From NCBI GenBank assembly GCA_007258455.2, contig VDFB02321265.1:62001-126000 (forward strand): 64,000 bases of DNA. The letters run 5' to 3'. The notes below the pieces were generated by a model, which saw only the letters and a list, made by a program, of their open reading frames with translations, searched no databases and was not told the DNA's origin. Both the position numbers and the translations under genes were made by a program. This DNA comes from Sequoia sempervirens. Taxonomy: Eukaryota > Streptophyta > Pinopsida > Cupressales > Cupressaceae. This document shows, piece after piece, positions 11,340 through 22,137 of the stretch; the first letter of the stretch is position 1; the number at the start of each line of letters is the position of its first letter.

Positions 11340-12055
11340 TTTTTCATCTTTCTTACAAATTTAGCTTCTATATCATCAAGATCATCTCCATTTGAATCTT
11401 CAAATTTTTATTTTATTTTCCAGTCTTGAAAGTAGTCTCCACTTTTGCACCTTTATTCAGAATAATTTTTCTCATTTCAAATGTAGTTAGTGTGCCATAC
11501 AACTGATCTCTAGTGTAAGTATTAAAATTTGCAACTTCCTCAATAGAAAAAAACCTTTTCACCATAAGATACAGGAAGAGCTTTGAGAAATTTATTTACC
11601 ACTTTGGGTTCTTTGACTTTTGCACCAAGACCTCTCATTGCACTGACAAGTTCATCAAGCCTCTACATGTAATTTGTAATTGTTTCATCTTTAGACATTC
11701 ATAAGTTCTCAAATTGTGTCTTTAGATTTTGCATCTTAGCTTGTTTAACCTTATTATCTCCTTCATAAATACTTTCTATGTTATCCCAAGCTTCTTTAGC
11801 AGTTTTCAAATCCATCACTTTCATTAATTCAAAATTTGTAAGACTACTCAAAAGGAAAAACCTTGCTTTACCTTTTGTTTCATAGGCCTTGATTTCATCA
11901 CTTATGCTTGGCCCATTTGTAGGTATGGTATATGTAGTCTTCATTGTCTATGCAACATCAAATCCAAGGTAAACCAGATAGCCTTCCATTTTAGCCTTCC
12001 AGAACGCATAGTTTGTGCCATCAAACATAGGGATCTCCTTCTTGTTCGCCATTGC
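11340..12055 (-). pseudogene. Truncated Ty1/copia gag
   Basis: Reading the minus strand from 12,055, a copia gag (UBN2-type, the nucleocapsid-forming polyprotein part) is recognisable. The 81-codon open stretch 11,944-11,699 contains LMKVMDLKTAKEAWDNIES, and further down come MRGLGAKVKEPKVVNKFLKA and QLYGTLTTFEMR-like text, all typical of this domain. Several stops and at least one frameshift break it. Homology stops near 11,340, with no zinc knuckle, protease, integrase or RT below, so the element is 3'-truncated. It lies immediately inside the LTR at 12,111 with a primer-binding site between them. It is not the same copy as the copia element at 48.9-55.8 kb. Confidence 0.8.
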
Positions 12056-12092
12056 GGATCTACCTCAAGAGGTCAAGCTTTTCTCCAAGGAA

Positions 12093-12110
12093 CCTTTCTC
12101 TAATACCAAT
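12093..12110 (-). other. Primer-binding site of truncated copia element
   Basis: On the minus strand, ATTGGTATTAGAGAAAGG directly follows the end of the LTR. It matches the initiator tRNA-Met type (TGGTATCAGAG) except for C to T. It fixes the element as minus-strand. Confidence 0.65.
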
Positions 12111-13607
12111 TGTTGAATGAACAAGACAATTGAGAGGGTGGGGGGTGAATCATTTGTATCCAATTAAAACATCAAAACCCTCAACAATAATTAGATCCAC
12201 ATGCATTCGTTAAACCCTTAATATGTTATGATGTTTAAACATGAAATGCAGATAATGGAAAATGAAACAACACCATACACAAAAGAACACCAAATTTACG
12301 TGGAAAACCCTAGGAGGGAAAAACCACAATGAGGATTAGCTCATAATATAAGTAATTCCAAAACTAGTACAAAAAGGCTCACTACCAGAATAGGACACAC
12401 TATCCAGAAGGGCTCACAACCCAGGCTCATTGCTAGAATAGAAAGAAGATAGAATGTTATGCAATGAACATGATATCAATGCAACAATGAATCCACCACA
12501 ATAGCTCCAACAACACTCACAACTCTCAAGAGATCAAGATACCTTCAACTCACTGCATTCAACAATATTGCATTATAGCTCACATTGTATTTCACATCTC
12601 TACACTTAATTTCACATCACAACACTCAACTCTATTCCAAACACCATCTCACATCAACTCACCTTGCATTTATATCATCCACAACTTGAAAAACATCTTC
12701 AAGTCAACTACACACACCTTACACTTTACAAATTCAAAAATAGGTTGATATTAATTATTCCCATGGTGGATAGGAATGAAAGTGGACCAATAAAAAACTT
12801 AATTGGGACCTAAATCAACACTCACATGCCACACTACACCTTCATCAATAATTAAACATCTTCAAATGTAGTGTAAACACCAAGTTGACCGTTACCCGTG
12901 CACACACCATTAAAATTTGAATTAAACAATTCCTCAAATCCAAGGGTGACTTGAGAACCACACACCATGCTTCTAGACAATCTAGAATAATCCACAAACA
13001 ACCTAAGATCCAACAAATTCTTCGCACCAACTCACACCTTTAGAATGTATAAGCCCAGTACACTCATACTACACTGCCAAACACTGTAACTCTAAAAACC
13101 ATCTTCTAGAGCGTAAAACCTCAAACCCACTTGAGTGAGGTAAGCTATCAACACCATAAAATAACCTTCAGAATTACAAGTCTTGAAGCACAACTATGGA
13201 GAAACGCAGAGAAAATAAATTTCTCCTAGACACCTCTATAAGCAACACTACAAATCCAGTTCACACATTGGTGAACATAACTTCTTCTGCACATCGATCT
13301 AGAAGCCCAAATTACGAATATAGAAACTTTGAACACCTCTAACCAAAATATCCAAACAACACAATCAAATCATCGACCCAAAAGAAATGCGAAGCAAAAC
13401 TAGAACACCTTTGCAACACCCTATTTCCTCTTTTTATCAATTTTCTCAATATCCTCAACATCTTTATCACTTCCAAAACCATAACCAAAATATTATCAAA
13501 GCAACACTGGAGGTTAACACTAGTAACTTAGCTGATGACAACCTAATGCAACTAATCAAAGCAACAATCTCTCTCATCCACTACACAATTGACACCAATG
13601 ACAACAC
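12111..13607 (-). mobile_element. 5' LTR of truncated copia element
   Basis: The inner end is TGTTGAATGAAC at 12,111. Internal landmarks match the LTRs of the copia element at 48.9 and 54.6 kb: GTGGAAAACCCTAGGAGGG followed by AAAAACCACAATGAGG, and TTTCTCAATATCCTCAACAT near the far end. The outer end is inferred at ACAACA (13,607) and is the weak point. No 3' LTR is present, consistent with truncation of the coding region. Confidence 0.6.
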
Positions 13608-14540
13608 AAGCTTGGTGACATCAATGACAATACCTTCATACTTGCAACAAAAAGTGTTGTCCAAGCAACTACCCTCATGGTCAATACAACTTTTTTACTG
13701 AGGTAGTAGTAAAAAGGTTATAGAGAGACTTGGATAAGGCTAATGCCATCAATATAAAGTTGCAAGAGAAATTAAATATGGTTATAGGATTTTTTCCTCT
13801 GTCACAACTAGTTATTGAAGATAAGGGACCATAAGAAAAGGAGATTTTAATCCTTGAGGTTAAATATTAAGAGATAAGCTAAAGTAGAGTAAGGAAGGGG
13901 AGAGAATGGTAAAGGAAGGATCAACAAAGAAAGTGTCTAACCTAATTGACAATATTTTGTGTCACAAGTTGTCAAACATTTTGAGCCAAGTAGATAAAAA
14001 TTGGGACAACTACAAGATTTTGAAGGATGCATTCACAACCCATGCTCAAGAAGGAGCTAGGTTGAAGTATTTTCAAATTAGTTGGGCCCTTGTAGTTGTA
14101 TTGATAAGAATTATTGTGAAGAGCCCCAATTTTGAATATAGTTTGATATCTGATATTCTTTGTAGGTCAGATTATTTATATGACATCATTAGTCATCATA
14201 TTAGGTATAAGACACTTTTAAGAAGGGAATTAGATACTTTTGAGGGCTTTGAATAATTTCATATGCCTCCCATTTGGATAATGAGGGAGAGATAAGGCCT
14301 TGCAAAGAATGGAGAGTAGGTTTTTCTAATATTCTCTCTCCTATATATGGGAAAATAAATGGAGGGAGTGAAATAGATGCAGAGCAATTAAATCTTAGTA
14401 TGGATTTGCTCTCCAAATTGGAGTACAATATGATGGGATTCTATGACATATTTCTAGTTTTAATAAGTGATGAATACAAGGCTCATATGATTAAGTTTAA
14501 CCAATTTCTCCCATTCAGAGGTGACATGTCAACAAAGTAG
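13608..14540 (+). pseudogene. Unrecognised broken reading frames
   Basis: Two plus-strand open stretches (13,906-14,256 and 14,274-14,540) in different frames read like remnants of one protein, with Lys, Asp and Ile-rich text such as NILSPIYGKINGGSEIDAE. Frames 5' of them (from about 13,700) also look degenerate-coding. I cannot assign a family. A decayed retroelement gag or a host gene fragment are both possible, and chance is not excluded. Confidence 0.25.
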
Positions 14541-15397
14541 GGTGAAGACAAAGAGAAGAATGATGTAGAGGCTTGAGTTGATTTTCATTCGGTCCTCACC
14601 AACCAACATGACTACAACAACCACAAGTAAAAATGAATGTTAGAGATGTCTTGTTGACTTCAAGGAGTAATTTTGGGAAAATCAAATCCATCCACAAGTA
14701 TAACTGGTCCAAAATATCTTCAATTTTTTGTCCTTTTGTAAAGGTGTTACAACTTAAGTTTTTTCATTTTGTGATAAGAGATGGAATAAGTATTTTTTCT
14801 TTTTTCTCCCTTACTTCTATAAAAGGTATTTTTGAGTCTTATTCTACTTTCCAGTCCTTAGGTTTTAAGCAAGTGTCTGTATATAATTGTCTTATATAGT
14901 TAGGCCTTATGAAGTTCAAAAAGAGAATGTTGTAAATTCCCTCTCTAATAGTAACAAACAACTCAATTTTGTTGTTCATACAAATACAAGTCATAATGTT
15001 TATGTCTCCTTGATATAATACATCTTTTGAATCTTAATAATCAAAGATATTTTAAGGTTCTCGTTGCACATTTGTTGTGATGAATGTTGGATTGTTAGCT
15101 TTTGTTCAAGTATTGGATTAAAATTGCTTTGAATTAGATACTTGAAGAGATTATGGGTGTGTGCACCAATCTGTGACACAAAAAAGGTGCCACTTTGTTG
15201 AAAAGATGTGAAATTAGCCATTTTGAGCTCACCAAACAAGTTAACCATTTGGCAAGCGCCAAATGCAAAATCAATTTAAAAAAAGGCCATTTTCTTCTCA
15301 TTTCTTTTGCAACCCGTGACCCTAGCTCCCATTTTCTGCTCTTCCAACTCATGCTCGCCAAAAGGAGATCAATATTTTCTTACAATTCTTCGCGAGG
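14541..15397. other. Spacer without supported gene
   Basis: Short frames on both strands overlap one another and show no motifs. No repeat boundary was seen. Confidence 0.4.
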
Positions 15398-15622
15398 ATG
15401 CCGCCAAGATGTCAAAGAGGTCGAAGAGATAAAAGAGGTATGTCTTTCTATTTTTTTTAATCTCAAATTTGAATTAGAATGTAGATTGAAATAGGTTTTA
15501 AAAAAATCTTTGTTTTAATTTATAGGAAATCAATCTCCACCTCAAAACATTGACAATTCACAATCACCCCCTCACGAAGAGCCTTCCAAACAAGAACAAC
15601 TCAAACCCCTATGTTAATTCAT
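15398..15622 (+). pseudogene. Candidate two-exon 5' gene end, unknown product
   Basis: ATG at 15,398 opens a basic peptide (MPPRCQRGRRDKR) that reaches a good donor, GAG|GTATGT, at 15,437/15,438. A T-rich stretch leads to an acceptor TTTATAG at 15,525. Splicing 15,437 to 15,526 keeps phase (G + GA) and continues with a Pro, Ser and Gln-rich stretch that stops at about 15,619. A second frame just beyond gives a Lys/Glu-rich, coiled-coil-like segment (NQVENKKREIEQLIGRLTE), so a frameshift may have split the gene. The family is not recognised. The splice-site fit is the main evidence. Confidence 0.3.
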
Positions 15623-17734
15623 AGGCATCCACAAGGAACCCAAGAAAAAATCTTAAATCAAGTTGAAAACAAAAAAAGAGAGATTGAGCAATTGATTGGA
15701 AGATTAACTGAGCATTCTGAAACCCACCCTTATAGGAGAGGGATTGCCAAATCGTTGAAGTTGATTATATCACTTGTAGGGAAATGAGTGAGAAAATCAA
15801 TTCTTGGTCGAATAAGAGGGATGAATTAAAACAATTTTATGCTAGTGGTCTTTCATATGCAGATGTGAAAAAATAAAAAATTAGAAAATCCAACTTTTGT
15901 GCCCTTTTTATAGATCCAAGAACCAACACACCTTTATCACATGCATGCAAGAGGTTCCCCATCCATTGGTGCCACCATGAATTAATAAAAAATAAGTTTT
16001 GGGAGTGGTGGTGAATGCTTTTTGATCAACCTCCATGCAATAACCATGAGGTACCATAGTATTTTTTGAGGAAACTCTATTGTGAGTTTATCCTCAATAA
16101 GGTGCCAAATTATTTTGACATTTTAGACTTTTAGGGTAGAGGTTGGTGCTCCACAGATGATAGACTGGGTTCACAACGTATTCAATGTTGGCATCGAGAC
16201 CCTTGACCAAACCCATGGTGGAGCATATCACCATTCCTTCCGTTGTGAAGGATAGTGTCAATGTGGACACGTTGGAGTCGATTAGCTCGCTCACTCAGAG
16301 CATTGTATAGTGTGTGAGGCTTCTAGTAGAGCCTGATGTGGATGAGACTTCTAGGCCTAGAGTTCCACCCCACCATTGTTGCTCTTGCGGTGTTGTTTGC
16401 ACGTATGATTATCAGAGTGCTTGAGATGCATCTACACAACCTACATCAGCTGCAGAGTAGATGGTTATGACAAATGCATTGTTGAATGAAATATTCAACA
16501 TTGATACTTAGGTAAAATTCAATAAGTTCATTTAATTTTGTTTACTAAATTCTATTTTGAAATATACGAATAACTAAATTAGTAGAATCAATATGATGAA
16601 AATTCAGGGTCAGAGTGTTCATGATACATGCACCATTCCTATAGACCCTTTTTTTTTACGTTGAGTCCATATGTATGCAACTAGTATTAAAGATATAATT
16701 ATTGCATGTGAATAGTTGAATGCTATTTGAATGATTGTCTCATAACACGCTTTCAATGTCAAATAGTTTGCTAGTGGACCTTTGAGCTCCAAACCTCACT
16801 ATTCATATCCTCAAACAACTTTCACTTAGGTAACCTTTATTCATTAATGGTGTTGTAAAACAACGTTAGCTAGTTTTGGTAATTTTGCATGCACAAATCT
16901 AGAAAATTGATGAGAAACACAAAAATTGTAGGAATGTGAAGTGGAGAAAAAATGAGACTAATTTGTGCAATTAATAAATTGAAAGCTTGGAGTTGAAATT
17001 ATGCCTTAATTTTCCATCTCAATTTTATATTATATAGTTTGATAAATTTTGAATGATTATGAAATTGCCCTCATAAGAAGTATAGTTCAAGGTTGGAAGA
17101 TATTTTGTTGGTAGCATGCCCATAGAACCTTAAAATTATTTTCTTTATGTGTAATGCATATTCTATTTGGTGTCAATTCTCATATTATAGCCTCAAAAAA
17201 ATATTAATAGTTTTCGTTATAATTGATTAATTACTACTTATAGCTAGTCAATAAATAATTCAAATAGCATGCTTTATTCTCAAATGGCTATTGTTATCGC
17301 CTTTCATAGTATTCACTAATGCTATGTGCCCATGATTCCAATAATCCCTTTCATATCCCTTGGTTTCCCTATGACCACTAGCTCTACCCACTTGCCTTGT
17401 ACAATATGTTATTGACACATGCTAATTTTTATGATGGTAGATCATAGTGGGAAATTGTCTCTCACATAGTTTCTTTCATTCTCATTTTTAGGCTACCTCA
17501 TCCCTTCAACCAAGTTAACTCTTACCTTCCACCATCCAATAACCTATCACTTGTATCATCCTCCTCACCACACATTTTAACCAAACATGAAGAGTCTATG
17601 ACATGCGATGTGAATGAATTATGTTGTAAGGAATCTACCATGATGTATTATTTTCCATATCTATTAGAGGATGTCATGCTTGGTTGGTCTTGTGAGATCC
17701 TAAATATATTTACCATTCAACATCCATATCATTC
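15623..17734. other. Gene-poor spacer, possible coding debris to about 16,450
   Basis: A patch at about 16,110-16,450 is richer in G and C and contains short frames on both strands, but stops interrupt all of them. From 16,450 to 17,300 the DNA is AT-rich and I see nothing. From about 17,300 it turns CT-rich and grades into the satellite. Confidence 0.35.
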
Positions 17735-18139
17735 TTCCATTCCTATCATCACACATATTTTAACCATTTTATATCACATATCCCAATCTTTAACACCTTA
17801 TATATTATACCTCCTTCCTCCATATTTCATCTTATACACATATCCTTACAAGAAACCTTTCCTTTTGCTCATTATTGACCAAATCTCTTATACATTATTA
17901 CTACACACCTCAAGTTCCCACTTCATGTTTTATATTCAAACCTTAGAAATTGCCTAATTCACCTTATGTTCTAATATTCCCTCCTAATCACATCCCATTA
18001 ACCTCTAATAGTTCACCTTATGTTTTATTATCCCATCCTAGCTCATCCAATTAATCTCTACTAGTCCATTCTATGTTCCATTATCACCTCTTGATCGTGT
18101 CCCATTATCTTCTCCTAATTCACCCTATGTTCCTTTATT
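17735..18139 (+). repeat. Satellite unit, left of the Tat element
   Basis: CT-rich sequence with the landmark TTACAAGAAACCTTTCC at 17,846 and repeated short phrases such as CTATGTTCCATTATC. The same unit occurs at 38,101 and 38,685 beyond the inserted 19.7-kb element. With the insertion removed, the spacing from 17,846 to 38,101 is about 530 bases, close to the 584-base spacing of the next pair, so this is one array split by the insertion. Confidence 0.75.
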
Positions 18140-18144
18140 CCTTC
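18140..18144. other. Target-site duplication of Tat element, left
   Basis: CCTTC immediately outside the 5' LTR, identical to 37,864-37,868 outside the 3' LTR. The five-base length is usual for LTR elements. Confidence 0.9.
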
Positions 18145-19460
18145 TGTAGACATCCAAATTTGACCACTTCCATATGGTCAAACTCGTCTCCTTACTCATC
18201 CCTTTACTCGTCTATTTCATCCTCTTCATCGGTATTAATTGAATCACACATTTAATTAATATTTCATCATCCGTATAAAGTTCCTAAATTATTTATTTCA
18301 ATAATTAAATACTTTTACCTTTTACTTCTTTCCTCTCTAAATTAAATAAATACATTACTTTATTTAATTTAGTCATGTGACCCCTTTGAATTTAAATCAA
18401 TTTTTAATTCCTCTTTTTCTCTCTCATTGTCACATCCTCCATAATTCACTTCTAATCTAGATTAATTTATTTAATTTTGGATTAGGATGTACACACATTA
18501 ATAAAAAAAATTAATGTCACATCCTCACATCTTCTAATTTCTCCTTAATCTTTCATTAATCCTCCTAACCATGTGTTTGCACAACCTTAATCAAAGTCAT
18601 TAACCACATTTAACATGTCTTTTTAGTCAACCTTTTCATTTTCCTTTCTTAGCATTGACCCTCTTTCCCATATGAATTTAAAATTCACATTTATCCTTCC
18701 TAGAATCTCCTTTTCCCATGCATCTTCTAGAATCTTTTGACTTGTCACATCAAGTCACATGTGGACAAGTGCTTCCCTTTTTGGAACCTTTTCTTGTCCA
18801 TGAGATTCTTCCAAGTCACATTTATTTTCCCAACTACTTCTCCTTTTCCCATGGAGATTTTTGAGGAATTCTAAAATCCCTCAAAAGGCACTTTCATTCC
18901 CACTTGGAGACAAGAAGTTCATTTTTGAGGAAATCTTCTCATCCTCCACATCATGTAATCTCCTTCCACCTCACTTACACATCATCACATCCTTAGCCAC
19001 TTCACATTCTACATGTCAAGATGTGAGGGCTTGTGAGTCCTCAACTCACCATAGCCCTTCATCTTGGCCTTGTTGGATAAATCTCAACCATTGAATTATC
19101 TAGAGAATTCAAATTCCTCTATAAATACCCCCTCTTTTCTCTCATTCAGGGAGTTTATGATTTTGCTACCAAACTCTTGCCAATTTGACATTTGAGCCAT
19201 ACTTAGCCAATTTTCACACTTTTCCTTCACCATCTTTGCATCCCATCTCACATCTTTTTCCATCAAGAGGAGCATACACAACATCAAAGATCAAAGGGCC
19301 AACCAAAGGAGCAACTTAGCAAGGTATAATTGTTTCATCTACGTTTGTTAAGTTAACATTTATGCCCAATCTTAAGGTGTTAAGTGTTTGTTTTTGCATT
19401 TTTTTTTGCATATTTGTTGTTGCTGCATGTTTTAGGATGAAGATTTTCACTTGATCACAT
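18145..19460 (+). mobile_element. 5' LTR of Tat element
   Basis: Starts TGTAGACATCCAAAT and ends GATCACA. It aligns over its whole length with 36,521-37,863. It contains a TATA box at 19,120-19,127 in the last third, which would set the R region start shortly downstream. No clear primer-binding site match follows; the next bases, TTTCTGGGACGCCCGATGG, may be a mutated one. Confidence 0.93.
19120..19127 (+). promoter_or_regulatory. TATA box of the Tat 5' LTR
   Basis: CTCTATAAATACCCCCTC is conserved in the 3' LTR (TATAAATA at 37,527-37,534), followed by a CT-rich stretch. This is the likely core promoter for the element's genomic RNA. Confidence 0.65.
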
Positions 19461-22137
19461 TTCTGGGACGCCCGATGGAACCCACAAACAGGTCTCTTGC
19501 TTTCACGTTCTCTATTTTGTTATTGTTTGCAGGTGCAGGTTGCAGAGAGGCAGACCCGCCCTAACAGAGGCATAATTTCCCTTCCATGGGTGAACCCGCC
19601 CACCAGGGGAATACCTGGCCTAACAGAGAGGCATAATTTCCCTTCCATGGGCGAACCCGCTCACTAGGGGAATACCTGACCTAATAGAGGGGCAGACCCG
19701 CCCATCAAGGGTGGACCTAACCTTGACTAGGGGCGGACCTGCCCTGCACAAAGTCCAAAAATAGAATATTTTTTAGTTTTTTCACAGAGGGGCGGACCCG
19801 CCCACCAAGGGTGGACCTAACCTAGTATAGGGGTGGACCTGACCTTTTTTAGGGGCGAACCTGCCCTCCAAGGGAAAACTTGACCAAAACCAGGGGTAGA
19901 CCCGCCCAAAACAACTTTTTCTAGAAGGTGAAAACTGAAGTTTAAGCAATATTTTCAGTTGTTTTGAGTATTTATGACCCCCTAACGTTTGCTATTGGTG
20001 TATGTGCAAGCATCTAACTAGCATTTGGTGGAAAACAAAAAAACAAGTACTAACGAGTTTCTTGCAAGGCTATCCATTTTAAAATGGTTATTAGTTGTTT
20101 GTTATCGTTTTTCATTAATTTAGGCACATAGATTAACTAGGGGGTGTTAATATACTTTGTGTGCCATGGTTGTGGTAGGATATTGATGTATCCAATCCCC
20201 TTGCACCATTGGGTGATCCTGGGTGATGAGAAATCATAGCTTACGAAGTCCTTTTGAGTCTCCCATTTTTCTTTATCTTAGGGGACCTACTTGGGGATAT
20301 CATCACCCCAAGGGATGATCCCAACCACACCTACCGACAGGGTATATAAAGGGGGGAGGCCAAAGCTATACCCCAATCTAGCCACACTGTTATTGGTGAA
20401 GTGTTGGGATGACATGAAGAGTTGGTCTAAGCCTTTAATATCTCGCTAAGGTTCCCGACTCACTCTTGTGATAGGTTGGTGTTCACGGTTTGTGCCTCAT
20501 GTATTGAGTGTATATCGAGGACTCCCTAGCAACCTTGTTTGTCCTAGAATAGAAGACTTTGTTGGCCATACCTATTCTACTAATCTTAGGATCGTGTTGC
20601 TTGAACTGTTTTCTTTGTGCAAAACTAGTAATTTTTTGATTAGTTGAGTTAGTTTTATTGTCTGATTGTTGTTTGTTGTGTTTTGGGTCCCTTTCCTTAG
20701 TAATTTCTATGAAAACCCAGTTCAGACTTGTCGAGGGGTGGACATGCCCACCAAGGGCAGACCTGAACTTTTCTAGGGGCGGACCTACCCTCTGTATCAG
20801 TCCATTTTCATCCTGTTTCAGTTAGATTTTATCCAACTTTTAGTCAAACAGGTGGAATTTCCCTCCAGGGGCAGACCTGACCTCTTTTAGGGGCGGACCC
20901 ACCCTCCAGAGGTAGACCTGACCTTTTTCAAGGGCAGACCTATCACTTAAACAGTTAGTTTTATTACCCATTTCATCATTCTAAGCACTTGTTTCATCAT
21001 CCTGAGCGCTCGTTTCATCGTTCTGATCACTCGTTTCCCCATTCAGAACATTTGTGCACCCATTCTAAGAATTCGAGCATCCATTTCCTCATTTCGTGTG
21101 CCCGCTTACCTATTTCAAACAACTATTTTTGTCCATTTTTACTACCAAGGGAGTACCTGCCCTTAGTATAGGCGTACCTTCCCTTTCTGGGGTAGACCCA
21201 CCCTCCAGGGGTGGACCTGCCCTTCGAGGGGTGGACCCGCCCTCTAGGGGCAGACTTGACCTTTTCTAGGGGCAGACTCATCCTTCAAACAGTTTTTTCC
21301 TTCCTTCGTTTGGTCGTTCTGGGTGTCGTTCCTTCATTTTGATTAACCGTTTTCCCGTTCCAAGTGACTGTTCACCCATTCCAAACATTCATCTCCGCTT
21401 CCTCAAGGTCAATTTCCCCAATCAAACATCCATTTACTCATCCCGAGTTATCGTTCATTCATTTTGAGCCCCTGTTTATCCGTTTATCTAACTGCTCTCC
21501 CCATTCATCTAACCGTTCTTGCCGTTCACTCAACCATTTTCCACGTTCTAGGTGTCGTTCTTCCGTTCTATTTACCTACACCATTCTCCTATTCTGTTAA
21601 ACTTCATTTGAAGTAGTTATCCGAGTTGACTTAGGTGTCTAAGCTTAAACATCATCCTTGGAAAATGGCTTAGGATTGTCATTCTTCCCAAGTCAATCAT
21701 CCTCATTGGCCCTATCAATCCACTTCCATCTCAAGTTGGATTTGATGCCGTCATCATCCATCCATCCTTTAATTGATCAATCAACACCTTACGTTGCCAA
21801 GGATAACTCTTGAACTTGGTTTTGAACCCTCGTCATCATCCTAATTCACCCTATCAATAGTTTATCAATCTAACCCAACCCTATCTCATCAATCATTTTT
21901 TCAATCAATCCAATCCAATCCAATTTAGCCAATCATTTTATCAATCAGTCCAATCTAATTTCATTGATCGTTTATCAAGCAATCCACTTTGGTCGAATCA
22001 AAATTAGATCCTTTATCAATCATCCAATCCAATCCTATCGAGCCACATCCTTGTTGGCTAATCCATCATCTAACTAGGAAAATCCTCCAATCATCATCTT
22101 TATCATCCTCACATCCTAGTCCACTCCGCAATCTTGC
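19461..22137 (+). other. Tat leader with GC-rich motif clusters and minisatellites
   Basis: A 2.7-kb untranslated leader. From 19,540-19,920, again at 20,730-20,945 and 21,140-21,290, GC-rich words such as GGGGCGGACCTGCCC and GGGCGGACCCGCCC recur in degenerate form, including two copies of a block of about 64 bp at 19,561-19,690. At 20,971-21,117 a 21-bp unit (TTTCATCATTCTAAGCACTTG and variants) repeats about six times. CT-rich and CAATCCAATC-like runs fill 21,300-22,080. No conserved protein is encoded. A TATA-like element at 20,343 is listed separately. Confidence 0.7.
20343..20350 (+). promoter_or_regulatory. Possible internal promoter (TATATAAA) in Tat leader
   Basis: GGTATATAAAGGGGGGAGG lies 1.8 kb upstream of gag in an otherwise GC-poor stretch, with a classic TATA-to-purine layout. 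It could be a second promoter, part of an older nested LTR, or chance. No TG...CA pair was found around it. Confidence 0.3.

Noticed and set aside
19461..19480. Assigning a specific tRNA primer to the Tat element
   Set aside because: The sequence after the LTR does not match a plant tRNA 3' end closely enough to name one.
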